Positions 38,577 to 48,682 of a DNA stretch of 64,000 nucleotides are shown piece by piece (position 1 is the first letter of the stretch; every line of letters begins with the position of its first letter). The notes under the pieces are model-generated. The model had not been told where the DNA came from, searched no databases, and was given only the letters and a program-made list of their open reading frames with translations. Source of the stretch: Mycolicibacter engbaekii (GTDB lineage Bacteria; Actinomycetota; Actinomycetes; Mycobacteriales; Mycobacteriaceae); NCBI RefSeq assembly GCF_002101585.1, contig NZ_LQOT01000042.1, positions 62,001 through 126,000 on the forward strand, in the 5' to 3' direction. The translations under genes were made by a program, and so were the position numbers.

Positions 38577-39364
38577 CGGACGCGGACCCACTGCCGGGCG
38601 CCCAGCACCCCCACCACCACCGCGGCAACGGCCACCAGCAACAGCGACATGGCCGCTGCGGCCTCCGCGTCGGACACCCGCTGCAGGTAGATGGCCAGCG
38701 GCAGGGTCCGGGTGACCCCTTCGAGGGAACCGGCAAAGGTCAGCGTCGCCCCGAATTCGCCGAGGGAGCGGGCGAACGCCAACAGGGACCCGGAGACCAG
38801 GCCGGGGGTCAGCAACGGCAGCGTGACGCGCCACCAGACGGCGCTGGGCCGGGCGCCCAACGTGGCCGCCACCAGCTCGTAGTCGGCGCCGGCCGTCCGC
38901 GCCGCACCTTCGAGGGCGATCACCAGGAACGGCAGCGACACGAACGTCTGTGCCAGCACCACCGCGGTGGTGGTGAAGGCGATGTGGACCCCGGCCGCTT
39001 CCAGGTACCGGCCCAGCAGTCCCAGCCGGCCGAAGGCGTACAACAGCGCGATGCCCCCCACCACCGGCGGCAACACCAGCGGCAGCAGCACCAGCGGTCG
39101 CAGGATGCGCACCACCGCCGCGCGACTGCGCGCCAGTACCAAGGCCATCGGCACCCCCAGGAGCACGCACAGCGCGGTGCTGGCCGCCGCTGTCCGCAGG
39201 CTCAGTTGCAGTGCGGTGGTGGCCGACGGGCTGCTGATCAGTGACCAGAAGTGCGGCCAGTCGACTTTGGCCGCGATCCCGGCCAGCGGCAGCACCACGA
39301 AAGCCGCGCCGAGGGCGGCGGGCACATAGACCCAGCCCGGCAGGTCATCCGGCCGGCCGACCAT
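38573..39364 (-). CDS. modB: Molybdate ABC transporter permease ModB
   Basis: 263 residues with five to six TM helices. The ModB/CysT-type permease cytoplasmic loop is present: [21 protein letters not shown] followed by [16 protein letters not shown], and [17 protein letters not shown] near residue 205. Forms the membrane channel with ModC. It starts five bases after modA and overlaps modC by 4 bp, so the three are one operon. Confidence 0.94.
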   Translation of the reverse strand: MVGRPDDLPGWVYVPAALGAAFVVLPLAGIAAKVDWPHFWSLISSPSATTALQLSLRTAAASTALCVLLGVPMALVLARSRAAVVRILRPLVLLPLVLPPVVGGIALLYAFGRLGLLGRYLEAAGVHIAFTTTAVVLAQTFVSLPFLVIALEGAARTAGADYELVAATLGARPSAVWWRVTLPLLTPGLVSGSLLAFARSLGEFGATLTFAGSLEGVTRTLPLAIYLQRVSDAEAAAAMSLLLVAVAAVVVGVLGARQWVRVR

Positions 39365-39369
39365 GCCGC

Positions 39370-40125
39370 TCAGGGCTTACCGAAGCCGGCTGCGCGCAGA
39401 ATCGTGCGTCCCGTGTCGCCGGTGACCAGGTCCACGAAGGCGCGGGCCTGCCCCGCATGCGGTGTGTCCCGCAGCACGGCGATCGGATAGGTGTTGACCG
39501 CCCTGGCGGCCTCGGGGAACTCCACGGCGCTCACCTTGTCCCCGGCGTGTTGCGCCTCGGTGCGGTACACGACACCGGCGTCGGCCTGCCCGGTGGTGAC
39601 CTTGTTGAGGACATCGGTGACCGAGGGTTCCTCGCTGACCGGGTGCAGCGCGACCCCGGCGACCTCGGCGACGGTGCGGGTGGCCGCCCCGCAGGGCACC
39701 GGCACCTGGCACACCACCACCGACAGCCCCGGAGCGGCCAGGTCGGCCAGGGAGCCCACGGCATGCGGGTTGCCCGGCGCCGTCACGATCACCAGCGTGT
39801 TCGTGGCGAACGGCACCGCCGCGCCGTCCAGCAGGCCGGCCTGCGCGATGTTGTCCATCTGGGCGGTGTTGGCCGAGGCGAAGACGTCGGCGCGAGCGCC
39901 CTGCACCAGTTGGGTGGCCAGGTCGGATGACCCGGCGAAGTTGAAGGCCACCGTCACGCCCGGGTGCTCGTCGCCGAACCGTGTGGCGATCTCGGTGAAG
40001 ACCGGCTCCAGCGAAGCCGCGGCGAACACGGTGATCGACGGCGCCGCGGGGCCGGAACCGCAGGCGGTCAGGCCCCCCACCAGCATGGCGGCCACCGCAC
40101 CGCACACCGCCCTGCAACGCCGCAT
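39370..40125 (-). CDS. modA: Molybdate-binding lipoprotein ModA
   Basis: 251 residues from ATG 40125. A lipobox is visible ([10 protein letters not shown], lipidated Cys22). The ligand-binding protein has the ModA signatures [40 protein letters not shown] and [11 protein letters not shown], then [13 protein letters not shown]. The internal pair of Cys ([10 protein letters not shown]) may form a disulfide. It binds molybdate outside the membrane for ModBC. Promoter expected in the 179-bp gap to the divergent SDR gene. Confidence 0.93.
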   Translation of the reverse strand: MRRCRAVCGAVAAMLVGGLTACGSGPAAPSITVFAAASLEPVFTEIATRFGDEHPGVTVAFNFAGSSDLATQLVQGARADVFASANTAQMDNIAQAGLLDGAAVPFATNTLVIVTAPGNPHAVGSLADLAAPGLSVVVCQVPVPCGAATRTVAEVAGVALHPVSEEPSVTDVLNKVTTGQADAGVVYRTEAQHAGDKVSAVEFPEAARAVNTYPIAVLRDTPHAGQARAFVDLVTGDTGRTILRAAGFGKP

Positions 40126-40304
40126 AGCACGCAGCCTAACGGCGACAGCAAGCCCGATGCGCCACCGCGACGCGGGTCGCCGCGCCCGCTGCACCGCACG
40201 CTGCCCGGACTGTGGCCGGATTGTGTCTGTGCCGAGTTCCGGCTCAGCGCCGCCAACCCGCTACTGTCCAGTAACATAGCTGCGAACACGAGGAGGACCT
40301 ACCG

Positions 40305-40976
40305 ATGGATGTGCTGGTCACCGGTGGTGACACCGAATTGGGTCGCGTCATCGCCGAAGGTTTCAGCGAGGCCGGCCACAAAGTGACGCTCGCGGGCCTG
40401 CGGGGCCCCGAACTCGAGGTGGCCGCCAAGGAACTCGACGCCCAGGCCGTCGTCTGCGACACCAGCGACCCGGCCAGCATGGCGCAGGCCCGCGGGCTGT
40501 TCCCGCACCATCTCGACACCATCGTCAACGTCCCGGCGCCCCAGTGGCAGGGCGGCGATCCGCGCGGCTATTCGCTGGCCGATCAGGCCACCGCGTGGCG
40601 TAGCGCGCTCGATGCCACCGTGCTGTCCGCCGTGCTGACCGTCGGGACCGTGGGCGATCATCTGCGCTCGGGCGGAGCCATCATTTCGGTGCTGCCGGAG
40701 AACCCGCCGGACGGCAGTGCCGAGGCCGCCGTCAAGGCCGCGCTGTCGAACTGGACCGCCGGGCAGGCCACCGCTTTCGGCACCCGCGGAATCACCGTCA
40801 ACGTGGTCGCTGCCGGCGACGGCGCCCGGCCCGGCTATGACGGGCTGACCCGCGTGCCGCCCAGCGGCGCCGCCGAAATCGCCCGTCTGGCGGTGTTTTT
40901 GACCTCTCCGGCGGCTCGGCATATCACCGGCCAGACCTTGCATGTCGGCCGCGGAGCGTTGGCCTGCTTCGGCTGA
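40305..40976 (+). CDS. Atypical short-chain dehydrogenase/reductase-like protein (Rv1856c-like)
   Basis: 223 residues with a strong GAGGAGGA site. The overall SDR fold is clear (MDVLVTGGDTELGRVIAEGF; RGITVNVVAAGDGARPGYDG). However, the catalytic Tyr of YxxxK is Glu in EAAVKAAL (Lys kept), and the cofactor loop TGxxxGxG reads TGGDTELG. It may be a non-catalytic scaffold or have an altered mechanism. M. tuberculosis Rv1856c is the positional counterpart, located between modA and ndh there as well. Confidence 0.82.
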   Translation: MDVLVTGGDTELGRVIAEGFSEAGHKVTLAGLRGPELEVAAKELDAQAVVCDTSDPASMAQARGLFPHHLDTIVNVPAPQWQGGDPRGYSLADQATAWRSALDATVLSAVLTVGTVGDHLRSGGAIISVLPENPPDGSAEAAVKAALSNWTAGQATAFGTRGITVNVVAAGDGARPGYDGLTRVPPSGAAEIARLAVFLTSPAARHITGQTLHVGRGALACFG

Positions 40977-41084
40977 CCCCAACCGGAGTGGTTAATCCCA
41001 CAACCAGCAGATGCGGTGACCGCCTTTTAGGTCGACTAGCGTATTAGGGGAACGCAGTCACCGTCGAGGAGCAACCGGATTCCC

Positions 41085-42470
41085 ATGAGCGCCCAGCCTG
41101 AAGTCACTGCGCCGCAGAGCCGACGCCACCAGGTCGTCATCATCGGCTCAGGATTCGGCGGGTTGACCGCGGCCAAGAAACTCAAGCGCGCCGACGTCGA
41201 CGTCAAGTTGATCGCCCGCACCACCCACCACCTGTTCCAGCCCCTGCTGTACCAGGTGGCGACCGGAATCCTCTCCGAGGGCGAAATCGCGCCGTCCACG
41301 CGCGTCGTGCTGCGCAAGCAGCGCAACGCGCAGGTGCTGCTCGGCGACGTCACCCGTATCGACCTGGCGGGCAAGTTCGTCACCTCCGAGGTGCTCGGCC
41401 ACACCTACGACACCCCGTTCGACAGCCTGATCATCGCGGCCGGCGCCGGGCAGTCCTACTTCGGCAACGACCATTTCGCCGAGTTCGCGCCCGGCATGAA
41501 GACCATCGACGACGCCCTGGAGTTGCGGGGCCGCATCCTGAGCGCCTTCGAGCAGGCAGAGCGGTCCCGCGACGCCGCCCGGCGGGAGAAGCTGCTCACC
41601 TTCACGGTGATCGGCGCCGGTCCCACCGGGGTGGAGATGGCCGGGCAGATCGCCGAACTGGCCAACTACACGCTCAAGGGCGCGTTCCGCAACATCGACT
41701 CCACCAAGGCGCGGGTGATCCTGCTCGACGCCGCTCCGGCCGTGCTGCCGCCGATGGGCGAGAAGCTGGGCCGCAAAGCCGCCGAGCGGCTGGAGAAGAT
41801 GGGCGTGGAGATCCAGCTCGGCGCCATGGTGACCGATGTCGACCGCAACGGCCTGACCATCAAAGACTCCGACGGCGTCATCCGGCGCATCGAGTCCCAG
41901 TGCAAGGTGTGGTCCGCCGGTGTCTCCGCCAGCCCGCTGGGCCGCGACCTGGCCGAGCAGTCCGCGGTGGAACTCGACCGCGCCGGCCGGGTCAAGGTGC
42001 TGCCCGACCTGTCCGTGCCGGGTCACCCGAACGTCTTCGTGGTCGGCGACATGGCCGCCGTCGAGGGCGTTCCCGGGATGGCTCAGGGCGCTATCCAGGG
42101 CGCCAAGCACGTCGCGAGCACCATCAAGGCCGAACTGGGCGGCGCCAACCCCGCCGACCGGGAACCCTTCCAGTACCTGGACAAGGGCTCCATGGCCACC
42201 GTGTCCCGGTTCTCCGCGGTCACCAAGATCGGCCCGCTGGAGTTCAGCGGCTTCCTGGCGTGGCTGGCCTGGCTGGGGCTGCACCTGATCTACCTGGTCG
42301 GGTTCAAGAACAAGGTCAGCACCCTGCTGTCCTGGAATGTCACATTCCTGAGCACCCGCCGGGGCCAGCTCACCATCACCGAGCAGCAGGCCTTCGCCCG
42401 CACGCGCCTCGAGCAGCTGGAAGTGCTGGCCGCCGAGGCGCAACGCGGCACCGAACGCGCGGTCAGTTAG
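41085..42470 (+). CDS. ndh: Type II NADH dehydrogenase Ndh
   Basis: 461 residues. FAD-binding IIGSGFGGLTAAKKLK near residue 17, FQPLLYQVATGILSEGEIAPSTR for the quinone region (in parts), NAD-binding VIGAGPTGVEMAGQIAEL near 180, and the second FAD motif VFVVGDMAAVEGVPGMAQGA near 315. C-terminal hydrophobic helices (AWLAWLGLHLIYLVG) anchor it to the membrane. Single-subunit non-proton-pumping NADH:menaquinone oxidoreductase. Orthologue by order and length of Rv1854c (463 aa). In M. tuberculosis the urease genes follow; here a duplicated hairpin element does. Confidence 0.96.
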   Translation: MSAQPEVTAPQSRRHQVVIIGSGFGGLTAAKKLKRADVDVKLIARTTHHLFQPLLYQVATGILSEGEIAPSTRVVLRKQRNAQVLLGDVTRIDLAGKFVTSEVLGHTYDTPFDSLIIAAGAGQSYFGNDHFAEFAPGMKTIDDALELRGRILSAFEQAERSRDAARREKLLTFTVIGAGPTGVEMAGQIAELANYTLKGAFRNIDSTKARVILLDAAPAVLPPMGEKLGRKAAERLEKMGVEIQLGAMVTDVDRNGLTIKDSDGVIRRIESQCKVWSAGVSASPLGRDLAEQSAVELDRAGRVKVLPDLSVPGHPNVFVVGDMAAVEGVPGMAQGAIQGAKHVASTIKAELGGANPADREPFQYLDKGSMATVSRFSAVTKIGPLEFSGFLAWLAWLGLHLIYLVGFKNKVSTLLSWNVTFLSTRRGQLTITEQQAFARTRLEQLEVLAAEAQRGTERAVS

Positions 42471-42484
42471 CTGGCGCTCAAGCA

Positions 42485-42582
42485 GGCGGAGCCGGGCGTA
42501 GCAGGCCTGCCGCGTCAGCCCGGCAGGTTGCAAGCCCGGCGGAGCCGGGCGCAGCAGGCCTGCCGCGTTACCCCGGCAGGTT
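42485..42582. repeat. Direct repeat of a hairpin element between ndh and the thioesterase gene
   Basis: Two 45-bp copies, 42485-42529 and 42538-42582, match at 42 of 45 positions (start GGCGGAGCCGGGCG, end CCGGCAGGTT). Each contains an inverted repeat CCTGCCG ... CGGCAGG with a short loop. The second copy overlaps the last codons and stop (42568) of the convergent thioesterase gene. Probably a duplicated two-way terminator; the period is 53 bp. Confidence 0.8.
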
Positions 42583-42981
42583 CTGCAGCCGGACCTGCCC
42601 GCGCGCGACCACCCGGTCGTCGGCGTCGGTGATCGTCACCAGCCACAGCTGCTGACGCCGGCCGCGATGAATCGGAGTCGAGGCGGCGTAGACCGTCCCG
42701 GAGGAGACCGCCCGCAGAAAGTCGGTGTTGTTGTTGACCCCGACGACCGTGGCCATCGGTTCACCGCCGTCGCGGTTGAGCCAGGCATGTGCGGACACAC
42801 TGGCCACACTTTCGATCATCGAGCAGTAAACACCGCCGTGCACGATGCCCGCCGGCTGACACAGTTTGGGTTGAAGCTCCAGGCTGGCGCGCGCGCCGTC
42901 CGGCCCGACATCGGTGTAGACCAGGCCTATCTCGCTGTCGAACGGCGCGGAGAAGGTGGGCGGGAATCCGGTGGGAGCCAT
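42568..42981 (-). CDS. Hotdog-fold thioesterase (PaaI-like, Rv1847-like)
   Basis: 137 residues from ATG 42981; a GTG 18 bases upstream would add six residues. Hotdog motif: QPAGIVHGGVYCSMIESVASVSAH near residue 42, then VGVNNNTDFLRAVSSGTVYA and a final VARGQVRLQNLPG strand. Hydrolyses acyl-CoA-type thioesters, possibly aromatic-CoA. Divergent from blaI; Rv1847 occupies the same place in M. tuberculosis. Confidence 0.88.
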   Translation of the reverse strand: MAPTGFPPTFSAPFDSEIGLVYTDVGPDGARASLELQPKLCQPAGIVHGGVYCSMIESVASVSAHAWLNRDGGEPMATVVGVNNNTDFLRAVSSGTVYAASTPIHRGRRQQLWLVTITDADDRVVARGQVRLQNLPG

Positions 42982-43056
42982 GTGATCGTTGTACACGACG
43001 GCGCCCCGGCGGCCCGTCGCCGTCCCGGTAGCTCCCAGCAGGCCCTCAGGTTTGGA

Positions 43057-43073
43057 TACGACACGCGGTAGTA
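43057..43073. promoter_or_regulatory. BlaI-type operator
   Basis: TACGACACGCGGTAGTA, with TACGAC and GTAGTA as near-perfect inverted half-sites (TAC(T/G)AC / GTAGTA), 46 bp before blaI. This resembles the TAC-AC/GT-GTA dyads bound by BlaI/MecI repressors. Position between two divergent genes would let it control both blaI and the thioesterase. Inferred from the pattern. Confidence 0.6.
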
Positions 43074-43118
43074 ATTGAGGGTAGGCTTGCTCCGTTGCCC
43101 GGGGAGTTGATAACAGAC

Positions 43119-43535
43119 ATGGCGAAGCAGACCCATCTAGGGGACTTGGAACGAGCGGTGATGGACCACCTGTGGTCGTCGCCGGAGTCCCAGACGGTGC
43201 GCGAGGTCCATGAGGCGCTGTCGGCACAGCGCGAGTTGGCCTATACGACCGTGATGACGGTTTTGCAGCGGCTGGCCAAGAAGAACCTGGTGTCGCAGAT
43301 CCGCGACGACCGCGCCCACCGCTACACACCGGTCCGCGGCCGCGACGAACTGGTTGCCGGCCTGATGGTCGAAGCCCTCGATCAGGCTGCCGACTCCGGC
43401 GACCGCCGGGCCGCGCTGGTGCATTTCGTCGAGCGTGTCGGCGTGGACGAGGCACAGGCACTGCGGCGCGCGCTCGACGAACTCGAGGCCAAGGAGCGCG
43501 GCCGCCTCCCCGGTGGCGGCCGACCCGCCTCCTGA
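43119..43535 (+). CDS. blaI: BlaI/MecI-family transcriptional repressor
   Basis: 138 residues. Winged helix: LGDLERAVMDHLWSSPESQTV, then YTTVMTVLQRLAKKNLVSQI and RDDRAHRYTPVRGRDE, with the C-terminal dimerisation helices (ALVHFVERVGVDEAQAL). In M. tuberculosis BlaI (Rv1846c, 138 aa) represses blaC and the adjacent protease gene in response to beta-lactams. Here it precedes the M56 protease gene by 14 bp, so the two are likely one transcript. Confidence 0.94.
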   Translation: MAKQTHLGDLERAVMDHLWSSPESQTVREVHEALSAQRELAYTTVMTVLQRLAKKNLVSQIRDDRAHRYTPVRGRDELVAGLMVEALDQAADSGDRRAALVHFVERVGVDEAQALRRALDELEAKERGRLPGGGRPAS

Positions 43536-43549
43536 GGGAGACTGGCAGC

Positions 43550-44488
43550 GTGTCCGCGCTGGCGTTTTCCCTTCTCGCGCTGTTGCTCATAGGTCCGGTT
43601 CCGGCCCTGTTGGCGCGCGCTGACTGGCCGCTACGCGCACCGCGGGCCGCGCTGGTGCTCTGGCAGGCCGTCGCCCTCGCCGCAGTGCTGTCGGCCTTCA
43701 GCGCGGGACTGGCCACCGCGACCCGGCTGCTGATGCCGGGCCCGGACGGCCGCCCCACGTCGACCATCCTCGGCTCGGTCGACCGCCTGGGGTGGCCGCT
43801 GTGGACGTTCTACGTCGCGGTCTTCGCCCTGACGCTGATGGTGGGCTTCCGGCTGGCCTGGACGGTGCTGCGGGTCGCCATCCGCACCCGGCAGCGCCGC
43901 GCTCACCACCGCATGCTCGTGGACCTGGTGAGCGTCACCGACCGGCCGCCCGCGGTGCGCACCAGCGGCCTGCGGATTCTGCAGGTGATGCAGCCGCTCG
44001 CCTACTGCCTGCCCGGCGTGCGCAGTCGGGTGGTGCTCAGTTCGGGCACGCTCGACGTGCTCACCGACACCGAGTTGGCCGCCCTGCTCTGCCACGAGCG
44101 GGCACACCTGCGCGCCCGGCACGACCTGGTGCTCGAGGCGTTCACCGCCGTGCACACCGCATTTCCCCGGTTCGTCCGCAGCGGCAGCGCGCTGGACGCG
44201 GTGCGGTTGCTGATCGAACTGCTGGCCGACGACGCCGCCGTTCGGGTGGCGGGCGCTCCTCCCCTGGCCCGGGCCCTGGTGACCTGTGCGTCGGCCAACG
44301 TGCCGGCCGGTGCACTGGCGGCCGGGGGCACCCACACGGTGTTGCGGGTCCAACGGTTGTCGGGGCGAGGCAACAGTCCGGCCCTTGCCGCTGCCGCCTA
44401 TTCGGCCGCAGCAGGGGTGCTGACGGTGCCCACGGCGGCACTGGCGGTACCGTGGCTGACCGAGCTGCACCGACTGATCGTGGGGTAA
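43550..44488 (+). CDS. M56 family membrane metallopeptidase (BlaR-like, lacking penicillin sensor)
   Basis: 312 residues from GTG 43550. TM helices near 1-22, 37-58, 83-110 and 265-285. The zinc site HExxH is CHERAHLRARHDLV (HERAH) near residue 183, with a downstream Glu in LLIELLADDAAV. No C-terminal beta-lactam sensor domain is present, as in M. tuberculosis Rv1845c. It is thought to cleave BlaI in response to beta-lactam damage; how the signal is sensed is unclear. Confidence 0.9.
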   Translation: MSALAFSLLALLLIGPVPALLARADWPLRAPRAALVLWQAVALAAVLSAFSAGLATATRLLMPGPDGRPTSTILGSVDRLGWPLWTFYVAVFALTLMVGFRLAWTVLRVAIRTRQRRAHHRMLVDLVSVTDRPPAVRTSGLRILQVMQPLAYCLPGVRSRVVLSSGTLDVLTDTELAALLCHERAHLRARHDLVLEAFTAVHTAFPRFVRSGSALDAVRLLIELLADDAAVRVAGAPPLARALVTCASANVPAGALAAGGTHTVLRVQRLSGRGNSPALAAAAYSAAAGVLTVPTAALAVPWLTELHRLIVG

Positions 44489-44544
44489 CCCGCGCCGCCC
44501 CGAAAACCGGGCATCGCATTCACCTACCACCGAAAGGCGAACAT

Positions 44545-45993
44545 ATGAGCGCGTCGGACGTTGTCGGCACCGCCCAGATCGGCGTGACCGGACTGGCCGT
44601 CATGGGATCCAACATCGCGCGCAACTTCGCCCGGCACGGCTACACCGTGGCACTGCACAACCGTTCGGTCGCCAAAACCGACGCCCTACTGCAGGCCCAC
44701 GGGTCCGAGGGCAACTTCGTCCGCAGCGAGACGATTCCGGAATTTCTTGCCGCCCTTGAGAAGCCCCGCCGGGTGCTGATCATGGTCAAGGCCGGCGACG
44801 CCACCGACGCGGTCATCAACGAGCTCGCCGATGCGATGGAGCCCGGCGACATCATCATCGACGGCGGTAACGCGCTCTACACCGACACCATCCGGCGGGA
44901 GAAGGCGATGGCCGCGCGCGGCCTGCACTTCGTCGGGGCCGGTATCTCCGGCGGCGAGGAGGGCGCGCTGAACGGACCGTCGATCATGCCGGGCGGCCCC
45001 AAGGAGTCCTACGAGTCGCTGGGCCCGCTGCTGGAGGAGATCTCCGCCCACGTCGACGGGGTGCCCTGCTGTACCCACATCGGGCCCGACGGCGCCGGAC
45101 ACTTCGTCAAGATGGTGCACAACGGCATCGAATACTCCGACATGCAGCTCATCGGCGAGGCCTACCAGCTGCTGCGCGACGGTCTCGGGCTTTCCGCACC
45201 GCAGATCGCTGAGGTGTTCACCGAGTGGAACGCCGGCGATTTGGACAGCTACCTGGTGGAGATCACCGCCGAGGTGCTGCGGCAGGTGGATGCCAAGACC
45301 GGCAAGCCGCTGGTGGATGTGATCGTCGATGAGGCCGAACAGAAGGGCACCGGGCGCTGGACGGTGAAGTCCGCTTTGGACCTGGGAGTGCCCGTCACCG
45401 GCATCGCCGAGGCGGTGTTCGCCCGGGCGCTGTCTGGCTCGGTCGCCCAGCGCCGCGCCGCGGTGGGCCTGGCCGCCGGCACCCTGGGCGCGCGCCCGTC
45501 GGACGCGGCTCAGTTCACCGAAGACGTCCGCCAGGCCCTCTACGCCTCCAAGATCGTCGCTTATGCGCAGGGCTTCAACCAGATTCAGGCCGGCAGCGCC
45601 GAGTACGGCTGGAACGTCGCGCCCGGCGACCTCGCCACGATCTGGCGGGGCGGCTGCATCATCCGCGCCAAGTTCCTCAACCGGATCAAAGAGGCCTTCG
45701 ACACCGATCCCGAGTTGGTGAGCCTGCTCGCCGCGCCGTATTTCCGCAGCGCGGTGGAGGACGCCATCGACTGCTGGCGCCGGGTGGTGGTGACCGCGAC
45801 ACAGCTGGGCATCCCCGTCCCGGGCTTCGCCTCGGCGCTGTCGTACTACGACGGGCTGCGGACCGAACGGCTGCCGGCCGCCCTGACCCAGGCCCAGCGG
45901 GACTTCTTCGGCGCCCACAGCTACGGCCGGGTGGATGCGCCGGGCAAGTACCACACCCTGTGGAGCGGCGACCGCAGCGAAGTGCCGGTCTAG
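44545..45993 (+). CDS. gnd1: 6-phosphogluconate dehydrogenase, NADP-type (Gnd1)
   Basis: 482 residues with a GAAAGGCGAAC site. Rossmann GVTGLAVMGSNIARNFARHG, HNRSVAKTD (Asn-Arg-Ser of NADP binding), DGGNALYTDTIRREK, FVGAGISGGEEGALNGPSIMPGG, and catalytic GHFVKMVHNGIEYSDMQLIGEAY (in parts). C-terminal family tail RRDFFGAHSYGRVDAPGKYHTLW (as QRDFFGAHSYGR). Enzyme of the pentose phosphate pathway. Rv1844c counterpart. A second, short 6PGDH lies at 9.7 kb. Confidence 0.96.
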   Translation: MSASDVVGTAQIGVTGLAVMGSNIARNFARHGYTVALHNRSVAKTDALLQAHGSEGNFVRSETIPEFLAALEKPRRVLIMVKAGDATDAVINELADAMEPGDIIIDGGNALYTDTIRREKAMAARGLHFVGAGISGGEEGALNGPSIMPGGPKESYESLGPLLEEISAHVDGVPCCTHIGPDGAGHFVKMVHNGIEYSDMQLIGEAYQLLRDGLGLSAPQIAEVFTEWNAGDLDSYLVEITAEVLRQVDAKTGKPLVDVIVDEAEQKGTGRWTVKSALDLGVPVTGIAEAVFARALSGSVAQRRAAVGLAAGTLGARPSDAAQFTEDVRQALYASKIVAYAQGFNQIQAGSAEYGWNVAPGDLATIWRGGCIIRAKFLNRIKEAFDTDPELVSLLAAPYFRSAVEDAIDCWRRVVVTATQLGIPVPGFASALSYYDGLRTERLPAALTQAQRDFFGAHSYGRVDAPGKYHTLWSGDRSEVPV

Positions 45994-45997
45994 GCGG

Positions 45998-46882
45998 CTA
46001 AACCAGCAGCCGCAGTACCGCCTCGGTGAAGGCCCGCGGGTCCTCGATCTGCGGATAGTGGCCCAGCCCGGGCAACTCGACGACCTCGGCGGCGGGGCGT
46101 AGCTCGCGCAGCCCGTCCAGCACGTTGGTGGTCGCGACCGGGTCGCGCAGGCCCCACACGAAGCCCAGCGGTTTGGGCCAGTCCCGCACCGCGCCATGCC
46201 AGCGCTGCGCGTAGCGCACCCGCTCGTTGAGATAGGCCGAGAGCAGGTGCATGATCCGGTTTCCGCCGTTGTGCGCCAACAGCGCCCACTGCGCGGCGCC
46301 TTCCTCGGCGGTCAGCGGATGATCCGGGCTGAACAGCCGGCCGAAGCCGCGGACGAAGCCGCGCTGATTGGGCAGCAGGGCCGCGATGGCCCCGAAGGGG
46401 CTGCGCAGCAGCTTCTGGCTCGGCCGCAGGCTGGCCCGCTCCAGGATCACACTGCCGTTGGCCAGCACCGCGCGACGCAGATCGAAGCTCAGCGTGCCGT
46501 CGATGTCGCGGGCCAGCAGTTCGGTGGTCACCGACGTGCCCATGTCGTGACCGAGCAGCACCACCGGACCGGTGGTGTTCGATGCCACCACCTGCTCCAC
46601 CAGGTCGGCCTGTTCGAACAGGCTGTAGCGGTGCGGGCGCGGCTTGTCCGACAGCCCGAACCCGAGGAAATCCATGGTCAGCCAGGACCGGCCGGCCAGC
46701 CGCTGCACCATCGCGCGGTAGTCATAGGAGCTGGACGGAAAACCGTGCAGCAGTAGCACGGTCGGCCCGTCCCCCTCCCCTGATCGGACGAACACCCGAC
46801 CCGCGGTACTACTCATCCAGCGGCCGCCGTCTTGCCACTCCCGCACACCGGCGGGCAACGCCGTATTTTTCATCGCGGTCAT
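45998..46882 (-). CDS. Alpha/beta hydrolase, epoxide-hydrolase-like (LipZ-type)
   Basis: 294 residues. Oxyanion motif LLLHGFPSSSYDYR near 45. The nucleophile elbow is GHDMGTS with Asp113 instead of Ser, a feature of epoxide hydrolases and haloalkane dehalogenases rather than lipases. The His is in ELPGLGHYPQIEDP near residue 270. Similar enzymes are called LipZ in M. tuberculosis (Rv1834), but the Asp argues against esterase action. It is convergent with gnd1 (4 bp apart) and inserted between gnd1 and guaB1, which are adjacent in M. tuberculosis. Start may be the ATG nine bases further in. Confidence 0.85.
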   Translation of the reverse strand: MTAMKNTALPAGVREWQDGGRWMSSTAGRVFVRSGEGDGPTVLLLHGFPSSSYDYRAMVQRLAGRSWLTMDFLGFGLSDKPRPHRYSLFEQADLVEQVVASNTTGPVVLLGHDMGTSVTTELLARDIDGTLSFDLRRAVLANGSVILERASLRPSQKLLRSPFGAIAALLPNQRGFVRGFGRLFSPDHPLTAEEGAAQWALLAHNGGNRIMHLLSAYLNERVRYAQRWHGAVRDWPKPLGFVWGLRDPVATTNVLDGLRELRPAAEVVELPGLGHYPQIEDPRAFTEAVLRLLV

Positions 46883-47125
46883 TCTGCGACACCTGGCGGA
46901 CCGGCACGCGCAGATCGGCCGGCGACGCGCCGGACTCCTTCGCCGACCGGCCGCTCGCGCCGGGGCCCGCGAAGGTCCGGGGACGGAGTCATTCGGGCGG
47001 CGACGCGCGGGCTGCGGCGTCAGGTGGTGCGGGTGCTCGCGCTGGCGGTAGCGTGGCTGACCGGACCGATACGCTGTGGCCCGGCGGGTGCCGGAGTCCG
47101 GCGCACGACGTGTGGAGGCGAACAG

Positions 47126-48603
<1,478 letters not shown>

Positions 48604-48682
48604 GACCGATGGGTCCGGGCACACAGCTGGGCTGCCGCGCACCGCATGGCGCGCGCGGCGGCGACGATGCGGGGACGCCGCC

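Noticed and set aside
45998-46882. Naming the alpha/beta hydrolase lipZ
   Set aside because: The Asp nucleophile and different gene context make orthology uncertain.
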